A DNA stretch of 64,000 nucleotides from Guptibacillus hwajinpoensis (GCF_020524165.1 NZ_JAIVKU010000001.1:276164-340163); one strand, 5' to 3'; positions 43,613 to 53,236 are shown, numbered from the stretch's first letter. Program-made: numbers and translations. Notes: a model not told the origin generated them from the letters alone.

Positions 43613-46360
43613 ATGAAAAAAAGCATCTATGGGTTTGGATTACTTCTATTTAGTTTATTGATGGTTTTTGGAACGAATGAGGCAAATGCCATGCCTGCAC
43701 TAGAAAAAACGCAGAAGCTTGTTCAGCCGTCAGGAGAAACATTTAACGCTTCACTCAGTGGAAACGAAAGTCTGAACTGGTGGACGGCATCAGGTGATGT
43801 GATTAAAAGAGGAGACGACGACTACTGGTATTACGCTAAAATCGTCGGTCAGCATCTACAAGTAACGAATGCGAAATATGCGATTGATAACAAACCTTCT
43901 GAAGCAGCAAAACTCGAAGAAGTCCTACTGCTTCAACCGGCTGATACAAAGCCAAAAGAGATACCGAATCCAAATGATAAATTTGATTTATTAAGCGTCG
44001 GGAAGCAAGAGAATACGCTAGTTTTATTAGTAGAATTTAGCGATGCGAAAACCACCTATTCCGATGAAGAGTGGCGTAATCGTTTTTTTGGAGCACAAGG
44101 AAGTACGCTCAATGCTTACTATGAAGAAGTATCAAATGGTAAGTTAGGATTTAAAGGGGCCGTTGAATCCAGTGGAACGAATGATGGCATCGTGAAAGTT
44201 ACGCTTCCTTATGCTCATCCTCGTCCTGAATCGGCCTATAATCCGGATAGCACGTACTCACAAATTGTGAAGGATGCTCTTAAAGCATCTAATGCAAAGG
44301 TGAACTTTGCGCAATTTGATCAAAATAAAGACGGTTCCCTTACTTCAGAAGAGTTACATATTGTGGCGATCGTTGCTGGTGGCGAAGCAAGCTATGGCGA
44401 CACGGGAAAAGTGGTTTGGGGCCATATGTCTAGCTTATATGAGAGTGAGGCTCCTGTACTTGATGGGGTGAAAGTTGGCTCGTATCAGGCTGGCGGCGGC
44501 TACACGATGTTTGGGGAAAAACATGGCGGTCACATGGCAACGGTTGGGATCATTGCACACGAAATGGGACACGACCTTGGTTTACCAGATTTATATGATA
44601 CGGACGGCTCTTCAGAAGGCGTTGGCATTCATAGTTTAATGGGTGGTGGCTCCTGGACAACCCACGACAATCAATATGAAGGGTCCATTCCAACGCATTT
44701 GGATCCATGGTCTAAGATGGTGCTTGGATTTATCCGCCCTATCGAAATTCAAAACAATGGCACGTACGAAGTGGCAAATTTTAAAGCGGATCAACCAGCC
44801 GTATTGAAATTAAAGACGACAGATGAATCGGAATACTTTTTAATTGAAAACCGACAGTTTACTGGATTTGATCTAGGATTAGCAGATGAAGTTGTCTCTC
44901 CTGGAATAGCCATTTGGCATATTGATGAGCAGCAGTTGAAGAATCGCCAATATAATACGAACGAATCTCACAAAGCAGTTGACCTGGAAGAGGCCAATGA
45001 AAGTAGACTTGGTTACGCAGAGCTGGATCAGCAGCATATTTTCCGTCTGTATTATGATCATTATTTTAGTGGAAATGGCTATGACCGCTTTACGACCACG
45101 TCTTCTCCAACGAGTAAAGTGTATTCTGGGGCAAGTTCAGGTGTCGCGGTGACCGTACTTGATCCGAACAGTGAGGCGATGACGGTTTCAGTTAAAGTAC
45201 CTCAGGGAGACGATCAGCAGCCGCCACTATGGCCAAAGGCAGAACTTAACGCGACAACGATCCAAAATGATCGCCTGACGTTAAACTGGTCTGAAGCAAC
45301 AGATGATTCAGGCATTGCCTCGTACATCGTCTATAAAAATGGAACGCTTTTAAAAGAAGTTGATGGCGCAACGAGAAAGCTCACGGTGAAAGGACTTGCG
45401 ACGGATAAAGAGTACAATTTTAAAGTAGAAGCCGTTGATAAAAAAGGGTTTGCTACCTCAAACGGACCAGAATTAACAGTAAAAACGTCCGCCAACACCG
45501 TTGAGCGAATCGAAGGACTGAATCGTTTTGAAACGGCAGCAAATGTCAGTGCCAAAACGTATACTCAAGCGGAGACGGTCGTGATCGCAAGGGGTCTTGA
45601 TTTTCCGGATGCATTGTCAGGCGCACCGCTTGCGTATCAGTTACAAGCACCGATCCTGCTCTCAAAAACAAATGAACTTCCAACAGAAACAAAAAAAGAA
45701 ATGGCGCGACTTAAAGCAAAGAAAGCGATCATTCTTGGTGGAGTAAATGCGATTTCTCTTTCGACAGAAAAAGCCATAAAGGCACTCGGATTAGAAGTGG
45801 AGCGAATCAGCGGTGATAATCGCTATGATACTTCAGCGAAGATTGCAAAGCGCATGGGAGGAGATCCAGGGAAAGCGATTATCGCGTATGGTCTTAATTT
45901 TCCAGATGCCCTTGCGATTGCCCCATATGCCGCGCAACAAGGCTATCCGATCTTATTAGTTAATAAAGACAGCATCCCGGCAGCTACAAAACTTGCGTTG
46001 AAGAACATTGACGATACGATCGTGATTGGGGGAGAAAGTGTGATCACGAAGAGCGTGTATGAAGGTCTTCCATCACCAGAGCGTATTGCCGGAATCAACC
46101 GTTTTGAAACGGCTGCGAAAGTGAAAACAACGTTTTATCCAGACGCCAAAACCGCTTATTTGGCCACTGGTTTTGGCTTTGCGGATGCACTAGCGGGTTC
46201 TGTTCTCGCAGCGAAAGAAGGCGCACCTCTTTTGTTAGTGAAGTCAAATGAGCTTCCTTCAGAAACGGTCGAAGCGATAAAAAATGTGAGGGACTTTAAC
46301 TTGTTAGGTGGTCCGTCCGCTATAAACGAGAAAGTCCAGCAACGCTTATATCAGGAATAA
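43613..46360 (+). CDS. Secreted M6 family metalloprotease with FN3 and CWB2 repeats
   Basis: This 915-residue InhA-type zinc protease has a signal peptide (about 1-27), a propeptide-like region, an EF-hand-like loop DQNKDGSLTSEEL (about 236-248), the zinc motif HEMGHDLGLPD (316-326) and the downstream SLMGGGSW Met-turn-like segment. A C-terminal beta region is followed by a fibronectin III domain (about 542-625) and three CWB2 repeats (about 629-915). It should digest proteins at the cell surface. ATG 43613 has the better spacing to AGGGGGAA than in-frame starts at 43586 or 43610. Confidence 0.9.
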   Translation: MKKSIYGFGLLLFSLLMVFGTNEANAMPALEKTQKLVQPSGETFNASLSGNESLNWWTASGDVIKRGDDDYWYYAKIVGQHLQVTNAKYAIDNKPSEAAKLEEVLLLQPADTKPKEIPNPNDKFDLLSVGKQENTLVLLVEFSDAKTTYSDEEWRNRFFGAQGSTLNAYYEEVSNGKLGFKGAVESSGTNDGIVKVTLPYAHPRPESAYNPDSTYSQIVKDALKASNAKVNFAQFDQNKDGSLTSEELHIVAIVAGGEASYGDTGKVVWGHMSSLYESEAPVLDGVKVGSYQAGGGYTMFGEKHGGHMATVGIIAHEMGHDLGLPDLYDTDGSSEGVGIHSLMGGGSWTTHDNQYEGSIPTHLDPWSKMVLGFIRPIEIQNNGTYEVANFKADQPAVLKLKTTDESEYFLIENRQFTGFDLGLADEVVSPGIAIWHIDEQQLKNRQYNTNESHKAVDLEEANESRLGYAELDQQHIFRLYYDHYFSGNGYDRFTTTSSPTSKVYSGASSGVAVTVLDPNSEAMTVSVKVPQGDDQQPPLWPKAELNATTIQNDRLTLNWSEATDDSGIASYIVYKNGTLLKEVDGATRKLTVKGLATDKEYNFKVEAVDKKGFATSNGPELTVKTSANTVERIEGLNRFETAANVSAKTYTQAETVVIARGLDFPDALSGAPLAYQLQAPILLSKTNELPTETKKEMARLKAKKAIILGGVNAISLSTEKAIKALGLEVERISGDNRYDTSAKIAKRMGGDPGKAIIAYGLNFPDALAIAPYAAQQGYPILLVNKDSIPAATKLALKNIDDTIVIGGESVITKSVYEGLPSPERIAGINRFETAAKVKTTFYPDAKTAYLATGFGFADALAGSVLAAKEGAPLLLVKSNELPSETVEAIKNVRDFNLLGGPSAINEKVQQRLYQE

Positions 46361-46386
46361 TGCGACAAAAGATGCAGGTCGTGATT

Positions 46387-46425
46387 AAGAGATACAGGGA
46401 ATTTGACCTGTATCTCTTATTTTTT
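46387..46425 (+). terminator. Terminator after the M6 protease gene
   Basis: AAGAGATACAGG (46387-46398) pairs with CCTGTATCTCTT (46407-46418), followed by a T-rich run. Confidence 0.85.
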
Positions 46426-46531
46426 GGAAAAATTAACAGGATTTCGCTTAAACTTTGTTGAATTATAGCCGATAGTATAGGCAGAGTGTCGATATTTGGG
46501 CAGCAACTTAATTGGAATGAGGAGGATCTGG

Positions 46532-48418
46532 ATGCAACCTTCATTGGTCAAGAAAGCAATAACGGGTTCTGCGCTCGTCGCGGGCGTCATGTTTGTTCAA
46601 CCTGATGGGGCAGAAGCGGCGTTTGGAGATCAAGAGCTTAAGCTAGGCATGAACAATCAGGACGTGAAAGAGCTACAGGATGTATTGAAGGCAAAGGGCT
46701 ATTTTACTTACCACACATCAACAGGCTACTACGGTCCAATTACAGAGGATGCCGTTAGTCAGTTCCAAAAGGCAGTTGGTTTAAAAGTAACGGGGGTTGC
46801 GACAACTGATACCCTTCAGAAGCTAGGGGCCAGTACGGTTAGCAAATCATCAGCTTCCACATCTTCATCCGTTTTACAAGTTGGCTCGCGCGGTCAAGAC
46901 GTTACGAATCTTCAGGCCAAGCTGAAAGAAGCAGGCTACTATTCCTACAATGTGGATGGCATTTACGGTCAGATTACCCAAAAAGCTGTACAGGATTTTC
47001 AAAAGGCGAAGGGACTTTCTGTAACAGGAAAAGCGGATGCGACGACCATTAGCGCTCTTGCAAACACGAGTGCCACAAGTTCAAAATCGTCTGGCTCAAC
47101 TTCTGACCTGTCAGTTGGCATGCGGGGAAGTGCAGTGACAGATCTTCAGACGAAACTAAAAGCAAAAGGCTATTATACATATACTGTTGATGGCATTTTT
47201 GGGCAAATTACGAAAACGGCGGTTCAACATTTTCAAAAGGCAAATGGGTTATCCCAAACGGGTGTGGCGGACAGCAAAACCTTATCGGCCCTGTCTGAAA
47301 GCAGCGATGCAGTGAAACCTGCAACGAGCGGACTGACTGTTGGATCGCGAGGAAGCGCCGTTACGAATCTTCAACAGATGCTAAAAGACCGTGGCTACTA
47401 TTCCTATAACATAGACGGGATCTTTGGTAGTATTACGCAAAAAGCGGTCAAAGAGTTTCAAAGTATTGTAGGATTACCGGTGACAGGTGTTGCCGATGAT
47501 AAAACGATTGATGCATTGAAGTCAAGAAGTTCACAGGAGACGTCGACCGTCCTGAAGGTGGGATCAACAGGCAGTGCGGTCACAGACCTCCAGAACAAGT
47601 TAAAGAAAGCCGGTACCTTCCACGCGGAAGCGACAGGATACTTTGGTCCTGTCACTGAGAAAGCGGTCAAGGACTTCCAGAAAGCAAAGAAACTGCAGGT
47701 GACAGGCACTGCGACAAAAGAAACAATGGATGCGCTTGACGGCTTAACAGAAAAAGTCGTGTCATCACCTTCTACTGGAGAAGATTACGGGGATTTATTG
47801 AAAAAAGGATCAACAGGGTCACTTGTGAAAGAACTCCAATCAAAGTTACAAGCGATTGGCTTATACAGCGGTCCTCTTGATGGCGATTTTGGAAATGGAA
47901 CAGACCGAGCCGTTCGAAACTTCCAATCGCGTAACAAGTTAACGGTCGATGGCATTGTCGGACCGGCGACATGGGAAAAGCTAAAGCAATCAACGGGATA
48001 TGAAGGAAATAGCAATGAGGATAGTGGAAGCGGGAGCGGAAGTTCCAATTCGGACTTTAGCGTAATGGATCTGATCGCAGACGCATCGTTATACATAGGT
48101 GTTCCTTACGTTTGGGGCGGAAACACCCCTACGCAGGGCTTCGACTGCAGCGGTTTCCTCGTCTATGTCTTTAACAAGCAGGGCGTCTCCTTGCCAAGAA
48201 CGATGGCACAAATGTGGAACGTTACAACACCAGTAAGCTCACCATCCGTAGGTGATATTGTATATTTCACCACCTACAAACCAGGTGCTTCTCACGGTGG
48301 GATTTACATCGGCAACAATAAATTCATCCACGCTGGCTCATCGACAGGCGTTACCATTAGCGACATGACATCAAGCTACTGGGGACCGAGGTATTTGGGA
48401 GCGAAGCGCGCGCAATAA
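46532..48418 (+). CDS. NlpC/P60 peptidoglycan endopeptidase with six PG-binding repeats
   Basis: This 628-residue secreted protein has a signal peptide (about 1-28, ending near AEAA). Six PG_binding_1 repeats of about 62 residues follow between roughly 32 and 500 (each with GSRGxxVTxLQxxLK and VDGIxGxxTxxAVxxFQ). They are separated by Ser/Thr-rich linkers, and the NlpC/P60 domain covers about 510-628. The catalytic Cys539 lies in GFDCSGFLVY and His588 in SHGGIYIG. It should cut D-Glu-DAP type stem peptide bonds during wall turnover. It is the only enzyme in this run that uses PG-binding repeats instead of CWB2. The start is set by GAGGAGG before 46532. Confidence 0.92.
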   Translation: MQPSLVKKAITGSALVAGVMFVQPDGAEAAFGDQELKLGMNNQDVKELQDVLKAKGYFTYHTSTGYYGPITEDAVSQFQKAVGLKVTGVATTDTLQKLGASTVSKSSASTSSSVLQVGSRGQDVTNLQAKLKEAGYYSYNVDGIYGQITQKAVQDFQKAKGLSVTGKADATTISALANTSATSSKSSGSTSDLSVGMRGSAVTDLQTKLKAKGYYTYTVDGIFGQITKTAVQHFQKANGLSQTGVADSKTLSALSESSDAVKPATSGLTVGSRGSAVTNLQQMLKDRGYYSYNIDGIFGSITQKAVKEFQSIVGLPVTGVADDKTIDALKSRSSQETSTVLKVGSTGSAVTDLQNKLKKAGTFHAEATGYFGPVTEKAVKDFQKAKKLQVTGTATKETMDALDGLTEKVVSSPSTGEDYGDLLKKGSTGSLVKELQSKLQAIGLYSGPLDGDFGNGTDRAVRNFQSRNKLTVDGIVGPATWEKLKQSTGYEGNSNEDSGSGSGSSNSDFSVMDLIADASLYIGVPYVWGGNTPTQGFDCSGFLVYVFNKQGVSLPRTMAQMWNVTTPVSSPSVGDIVYFTTYKPGASHGGIYIGNNKFIHAGSSTGVTISDMTSSYWGPRYLGAKRAQ

Positions 48419-48419
48419 T

Positions 48420-48435
48420 GGGGGGTCAGACCCCT
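48420..48435. repeat. GGGGTCAG palindromic repeat, copy 4 (short form)
   Basis: GGGGGGTCAGACCCCT lacks the central GGCTCGAGCC part but keeps the ends and is followed by TTAAAGACAAAAC and the AGTGTCC terminator, as in the composite repeat. Confidence 0.7.
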
Positions 48436-48452
48436 CTTAAAGACAAAACATC

Positions 48453-48481
48453 AAAAGTGTCCGTCACAGACGGACACTTTT
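48453..48481 (+). terminator. Terminator after the NlpC/P60 gene, composite repeat type
   Basis: AAAAGTGTCCG (48453-48463) pairs perfectly with CGGACACTTTT (48471-48481). Confidence 0.88.
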
Positions 48482-48683
48482 GCTATGTAAAGAACGGTAT
48501 AATCCTGGAAACGACTTTTATCAACAGTGCTTTCAATCTGATAACATCATGAGGAAACGTATTAGCATCGCCATCCAGTAGACCAGGAGACCGGTAACCA
48601 ATTTTATGAAATAAATTGGAATCTATTTCTAGTAATGCTAGAATGAAAGAAGTGTTCAATAAGAAGTCTATGAGGGGGATATG

Positions 48684-50495
48684 ATGGGGAAACAATTAAA
48701 GAGTTTACTAGTAACATGCCTAACCTTAGCGCTAGTTATGCCATCGATGGCAGCAGCGGAGAAAGAAAAGGTTACTTATAATGACATGAATCGGATGCTA
48801 ACAGAGAGTGCGTTAGAACATAATATTCCACCAGAAATTGCGAAAGCGGTGGCATTGAAAGAGAGCGCATGGAAGCAATGGGCGGATGACGCACAAACTG
48901 AACCATTCGTTAACTCGAATGATGGCGGAATCGGTTTAATGCAAGTCACCAGTCATGTTTGTGAAGGTGATGAAACAAAAGATTGCTATGATCCTGAAAA
49001 ACTCGGAAATGATTTGCGATACAACATCGATGCCGGTTTAGATATTTTAAATGAAAAATGGAGCTACGGCGTTGATGGCATTATTCCAACAATTAATACA
49101 AATGATCGAGATATTCTAGAGCATTGGTATTTTGCGATTATGGCCTACAATGGCACTGTGCCTGTTAATAGTCCCTACTTTCGGGATTCTAATGATGGAA
49201 CAAGGAATGTCGATACCTACCAGGATAAGGTCCTTGCTCTAGTTGAAAAGCACAATTATTTAGATCTGAATACTGAAGCCATTATTTTTGAGCGTGATGA
49301 TTTTTCTTATGATTCTAAGGAAGATGACCCGATTGTGTTTAATAAAATGCACTTTACTGTCAATGAAGAACTGACTCGGTCAAGAACGCTTTTAAAAGAA
49401 GGCGATAAAGTTTCAACAGTAAAAGGTAAAATAATGAAAGATTCTCCAAGCGGTGCGAATGAGGTTGAAATTAGTGAATCTCAACTAGCAACTGTGTTAG
49501 ATAGTCAGTTTTATGTAGATGAAACAAAAAACAGCCCGACCGAACATTGGGTTCGCTACCATGTACAACTCGCAGATGGAAGATCAGGTTATATGGCTTC
49601 AAGCAGCCTAAATCCATTAACCGAACGCCTTTCGGGTAGTAATCGTTACAATACATCCATTGAAATTTCGAAAGATGGTTGGCAGGATGGTGCGGATACC
49701 GTCGTAATTAGTCGTGGTGGTGACTTTCCAGATGCTTTAGCTGGAGCGCCCCTGGCTTATCAGGAAGATGCACCAATTCTGTTAACGCCAGATAAGAAGT
49801 TAACGGATGAACTTAGAAGCGAAATAAAACGCCTCAATCCAGAAACGGCCATTATTCTTGGAAGTGATAATGCCATTAGTTCAGCCATTGAGAAAGAACT
49901 TTCACAAATGGGAATGAAAATTAACAGAATCGGTGGCGACGATCGCTTTGAAACAGCGCAGCTAATTGCAAAACAACTTCATTCAAATAGTAAAGATGCC
50001 GTTTTAGCATTAGGCATGGACTTTCCAGATGCTCTTGCAGTAGCCCCATATGCAGCGAAAGAAGGCATACCGATTTTATTATCAAAGAAAAACGCGCTCC
50101 CAGATTCTACTAAGGATGCCCTATCTGACATCAACAAGATAATTGTTGTAGGCGGGGCAGATGTTGTTAACGCAAACGTTTATAACCAATTGTCAGATGA
50201 GCGGATTCGTCTTGCTGGCGATGATCGATTCGGTACGGCAGAAGAAATCATGAATTACTTTGGCGAAGGAGCAAAGACAGGCTATGTAGCAAATGGTCTA
50301 GGATTTGCTGACGCTCTTACAGGAGCAGTCCTTGCTGCTAAAAATGATGCACCTTTAATTCTATCAAGGAAAAATGTGTTGCCTTCTTCAATGGAAGAAG
50401 CAATCAATGACCAAGAACTTAATCGTTTTGTTCTTCTCGGAGGTTCGGATGTGATTCATGTTGATGACGACCTCGCTAAATTTGCGATAAAATAA
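48684..50495 (+). CDS. Secreted lysozyme-like transglycosylase with CWB2 repeats
   Basis: This 603-residue protein has a signal peptide (about 1-25) and an SLT/lysozyme-like domain (about 30-180). Candidate catalytic Glu60 lies in VALKESAWKQW, followed by GGIGLMQVTSH and AIMAYNG. An SH3-like segment (about 225-310) and three CWB2 repeats (about 313-603) complete it. It probably cleaves glycan strands of peptidoglycan. In-frame ATG codons at 48681 and 48684 follow GAGGGGG; 48684 has better spacing. Confidence 0.85.
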   Translation: MGKQLKSLLVTCLTLALVMPSMAAAEKEKVTYNDMNRMLTESALEHNIPPEIAKAVALKESAWKQWADDAQTEPFVNSNDGGIGLMQVTSHVCEGDETKDCYDPEKLGNDLRYNIDAGLDILNEKWSYGVDGIIPTINTNDRDILEHWYFAIMAYNGTVPVNSPYFRDSNDGTRNVDTYQDKVLALVEKHNYLDLNTEAIIFERDDFSYDSKEDDPIVFNKMHFTVNEELTRSRTLLKEGDKVSTVKGKIMKDSPSGANEVEISESQLATVLDSQFYVDETKNSPTEHWVRYHVQLADGRSGYMASSSLNPLTERLSGSNRYNTSIEISKDGWQDGADTVVISRGGDFPDALAGAPLAYQEDAPILLTPDKKLTDELRSEIKRLNPETAIILGSDNAISSAIEKELSQMGMKINRIGGDDRFETAQLIAKQLHSNSKDAVLALGMDFPDALAVAPYAAKEGIPILLSKKNALPDSTKDALSDINKIIVVGGADVVNANVYNQLSDERIRLAGDDRFGTAEEIMNYFGEGAKTGYVANGLGFADALTGAVLAAKNDAPLILSRKNVLPSSMEEAINDQELNRFVLLGGSDVIHVDDDLAKFAIK

Positions 50496-50504
50496 TGGTA
50501 ACTG

Positions 50505-50531
50505 CCCTCTGATTTCGATCAGAGGGTTTTT
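50505..50531 (+). terminator. Terminator after the lysozyme-like gene
   Basis: CCCTCTGAT (50505-50513) pairs with ATCAGAGGG (50518-50526) around TTCG, followed by T5. Confidence 0.9.
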
Positions 50532-50543
50532 AAATAGTGGGAA

Positions 50544-50558
50544 GGGGGTCAGACTCCT
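50544..50558. repeat. GGGGTCAG repeat, copy 5 (left arm only)
   Basis: GGGGGTCAGACTCCT keeps the left arm; the right arm is degenerate and no AGTGTCC hairpin follows. Confidence 0.5.
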
Positions 50559-50594
50559 CTCTATCCCTCATTACAGTAAAGGAGTGAAGAATCC

Positions 50595-51863
50595 ATGACC
50601 ATAGCTGGAAAATCTCTTGAACAGTGGAAGAGTGAGAATCCACTATTCACGGATCTACTTCAATATAAAGAAGTGAGCTGGAGAAATCCGCAAAAAGGTA
50701 AGCTCCCGGAGACAGCTGACCTTTCGATGGAAGATATTCTGGAAGCCGAAGCTCGAATGAAACGTTTTGCACCTTATTTTCGAAAAGTATTTCCAGAAAC
50801 GAACGGTATCATTGAATCGCCGATCTCAGATATCAGCAACATGAAAGCGAGGCTGGAAAAAGAAGAACAGATTAGCATCCAGGGTGATCTTCTCCTGAAA
50901 CGCGATGATATTCTTCCGATAGCCGGTAGCATTAAGGCGCGTGGCGGCATTTATGAAGTCATTAAACATGCGGAGAAACTTGCGCTCGGCCATGCGATTT
51001 TAACGAAAAACGACGATTATTCGATTCTAGCTGATAAAAAGTTTACCGAATTCTTCTCGGCTTTTTCGATCGCCGTCGGTTCAACTGGGAACCTCGGGTT
51101 AAGTATAGGTATCATGTCGGCCAAGCTTGGGTTTAACGTCACGGTGCATATGTCGAGTGACGCGAAGCAGTGGAAGAAAGATCTCTTACGTGAAAAGGGC
51201 GTTCAAGTTGTTGAGCATCAGGCAGACTACGGAACGGCTGTAGAAGAAGGCAGAAAGCAGTGTGAGAAGAAACTCACGTGTTATTTCATTGATGATGAAA
51301 ACTCGAAAGACCTTTTTCTCGGATATGCCGTAGCGGCTCTTCGCTTGAAAAAGCAGTTCGCAGATCGGGATATAAAAGTGAATGCTGAAAATCCGCTATA
51401 CGTGTATCTCCCATGCGGTGTAGGTGGTGGCCCAGGTGGCATTGCATTCGGTCTTCATCAAGTGTTTGGCGATCACGTTCACTGTTACTTTGCTGAACCA
51501 ACACATTCACCATCTATGCTGATCGGTTTAATGACAGGATTGCATGAGCAAATAGCTGTTCAAGACTTTGGGATCGATAATCAAACAGTGGCAGACGGAC
51601 TTGCTGTTGGGCGACCGTCTGGTTTTGTTGGTCGTGTGATTCAACCAATGCTGGAAGGTGTCTATACGGTGACCGATGAGCGTATGAAGGAACATTTACG
51701 ATGGGTTTACGATACGGAAGGAATTAAGCTTGAGCCTTCTGCTCTCGCGGGAATGAGCGGTCCGCTTGTAACAGCGGTAGAAGGGAAGGGTCTTCGTGGC
51801 ACTCACCTTGTGTGGGCAACAGGTGGTAGCCTGGTACCGGATGAGGTGTGGGGAGAAAAGTGA
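50595..51863 (+). CDS. dsdA: D-serine ammonia-lyase
   Basis: This PLP enzyme deaminates D-serine to pyruvate and ammonia in the cytosol. The 422-residue product has the Schiff-base Lys114 in [12 protein letters not shown], the phosphate-binding GSTGNLGLS (162-170), and the C-terminal glycine-rich [18 protein letters not shown] near 260-277. It is slightly shorter at the N-terminus than typical DsdA (about 440). Context gives no D-serine transporter; detoxification or use of wall-derived D-serine is possible. Confidence 0.93.
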   Translation: MTIAGKSLEQWKSENPLFTDLLQYKEVSWRNPQKGKLPETADLSMEDILEAEARMKRFAPYFRKVFPETNGIIESPISDISNMKARLEKEEQISIQGDLLLKRDDILPIAGSIKARGGIYEVIKHAEKLALGHAILTKNDDYSILADKKFTEFFSAFSIAVGSTGNLGLSIGIMSAKLGFNVTVHMSSDAKQWKKDLLREKGVQVVEHQADYGTAVEEGRKQCEKKLTCYFIDDENSKDLFLGYAVAALRLKKQFADRDIKVNAENPLYVYLPCGVGGGPGGIAFGLHQVFGDHVHCYFAEPTHSPSMLIGLMTGLHEQIAVQDFGIDNQTVADGLAVGRPSGFVGRVIQPMLEGVYTVTDERMKEHLRWVYDTEGIKLEPSALAGMSGPLVTAVEGKGLRGTHLVWATGGSLVPDEVWGEK

Positions 51864-51871
51864 AGGTATTT

Positions 51872-51909
51872 TTTTAGAGGGGTCAGGCTCGAGCCTGACC
51901 CCTCTAAAA
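51872..51909. repeat. GGGGTCAG palindromic repeat, copy 6, a 38-bp perfect palindrome
   Basis: Arms 51872-51890 and 51891-51909 match without mismatch, starting 8 nt after the dsdA stop. The U/A-rich outer stem may act as a dsdA terminator. The following AAAAAGTCC...GGAC remnant (51921-51942) is a decayed form of the AGTGTCC hairpin. Confidence 0.85.
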
Positions 51910-52053
51910 TACAAAATAACCAAAAAGTCCACATAACAAGGACAGTACCGCTTATTTGCTTCCAATCATTTTGAAACAATTTCACTCTTCAATCGTATCT
52001 ATAGAAAGATTGGTCACGATTGTAAAATGAACTTAGTAGAGGGGTGCGAGGAG

Positions 52054-52344
52054 TTGGATTTGATTTTGGAGTTTTTAGCATTAGCAAGTGATTTTATTTG
52101 GTGGGGCGATCCTCCAGACGAGCAGCGGATTGAAGCGAATATTGTGGCACTGATGGCATACAGCTGGTTTGTTGAGCTTATTGAAAAGCCCCAATATGAT
52201 AAGTTAGTTCGTGAGAATCCATCTGTCCGATATGTTATAGGAAAAATGAAGATGAAAAAGATGAAGCGGTCCCCGATATATGAAGAGAGGAAAGAACGGA
52301 AGTTGAAAAAAGAAATTCAAAAACAGATGGCGACGAGCGGTTGA
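52054..52344 (+). CDS. Hypothetical protein, charged C-terminus
   Basis: The frame opens at ATG 52027, but no ribosome binding site precedes it; TTG 52054 (9 nt after AGAGGGG) or TTG 52060 (6 nt after GAGGAG) are likelier starts. The product of about 96 residues has an N-terminal helical, tryptophan-containing part (FLALASDFIWWGDPPDEQRIE) and a Lys/Glu/Arg-rich tail that could bind nucleic acid. The family was not recognised. Confidence 0.5.
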   Translation: MDLILEFLALASDFIWWGDPPDEQRIEANIVALMAYSWFVELIEKPQYDKLVRENPSVRYVIGKMKMKKMKRSPIYEERKERKLKKEIQKQMATSG

Positions 52345-52433
52345 AAGAATTAAAATCACGGCGAAGTGGCGTTTGATGGCGACTACGCCGTTACTGACTT
52401 TTGTTTCACTACGAAAGGAGAGTGACAAAGCAA

Positions 52434-52826
52434 TTGAATTTCTACATTGCATCTAGTTTTCAAAACAAACAACACGTGCAAGTGATCGCTACTGAGCTGA
52501 AGAATCGCGGCTACAAGCTTACATACGATTGGACGAAAAATGAAAAAGCGGTTACCTTAGATGATCTTGCTTCAATTGGAGAAGCAGAACTAGAGGCAGT
52601 AAAAAAGGCAGATTTCTTGATTGTCCTTCTTCCAGGTGGGAAAGGGGCCCATGTTGAGCTTGGCATTGCGCTCGGTCGAGATATCCCTGTTTACCTCTTC
52701 AATGGAGATGGGTTTCACAGCTCAGAAGCAAGCTCCTTCTATTACACTAATGGCGTAACGAGAGTAGAAGATAGCCACGAGAAGCTCATTCAAATAATTG
52801 TAGAAAATCATGGCTTTTCTACTTAG
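52434..52826 (+). CDS. Nucleoside 2-deoxyribosyltransferase-like protein
   Basis: This 130-residue protein opens MNFYIASSFQNKQHVQVIA from TTG 52434 and contains YDWTKNE (about 31-37), a DFLIVLLPGGKGAHVELGIAL segment (about 59-79, with the conserved Glu of NDT-like enzymes) and RDIPVYLF. These match the small NDT/DUF4406-like Rossmann fold found in nucleoside deoxyribosyltransferases. The exact reaction is unproven. The longer in-frame start at 52401 precedes the AAAGGAG ribosome binding site and is rejected. Confidence 0.7.
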   Translation: MNFYIASSFQNKQHVQVIATELKNRGYKLTYDWTKNEKAVTLDDLASIGEAELEAVKKADFLIVLLPGGKGAHVELGIALGRDIPVYLFNGDGFHSSEASSFYYTNGVTRVEDSHEKLIQIIVENHGFST

Positions 52827-52873
52827 CCTGTTCATTCATAGGCAGACTTGAAAGAAAACAAGGAGGTGTTATC

Positions 52874-53077
52874 TTGACGAATAAGAAAATGACCGAAGAA
52901 GAAATGGACAAGGAAATACACCGACTACACCATGTATTAGAGGAGCAAAGTGAAACCTTGAAAAAGCTTACTGGGAAAGGATTATTCGAAAGAGTAAAAA
53001 CGGATGGAAAAGGAACAGTTATAGTGGATTCCGATAACATACAGCAGAGAAAGATGTGGGGCATTGATGATGAATGA
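52874..53077 (+). CDS. Small hypothetical protein
   Basis: This 67-residue soluble, helical protein starts at TTG 52874 behind a strong AAGGAGGTG. It is rich in Lys/Glu/Met with a KGLFERVKTDGKGTVIVDSDN stretch. Unrecognised. It ends 11 nt before copy 7 of the palindrome/terminator repeat. Confidence 0.55.
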   Translation: MTNKKMTEEEMDKEIHRLHHVLEEQSETLKKLTGKGLFERVKTDGKGTVIVDSDNIQQRKMWGIDDE

Positions 53078-53093
53078 GTAAGTAGGCAGGGAT

Positions 53094-53119
53094 AGGGGTC
53101 TGGTACGTACCTGACCCCT
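53094..53119. repeat. GGGGTCAG palindromic repeat, copy 7
   Basis: Arms 53094-53106 and 53107-53119 pair with one mismatch; the centre is GGTAC/GTACC instead of GGCTC/GAGCC, a compensatory change that keeps the stem. CATAAAGACAAAAC and the AGTGTCC hairpin follow. Confidence 0.8.
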
Positions 53120-53137
53120 CATAAAGACAAAACCACC

Positions 53138-53167
53138 AAAAGTGTCCTCCAACAAAGGACACTTTTT
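53138..53167 (+). terminator. Terminator of composite repeat copy 7
   Basis: AAAAGTGTCCT (53138-53148) pairs with AGGACACTTTT (53156-53166), followed by T. Confidence 0.85.
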
Positions 53168-53236
53168 CATATTATTGATCGCCAGTTTTAGAGCCAATCC
53201 CTTATGGAGTAAGAGGTTATAGGCAACAGAGGCGGT

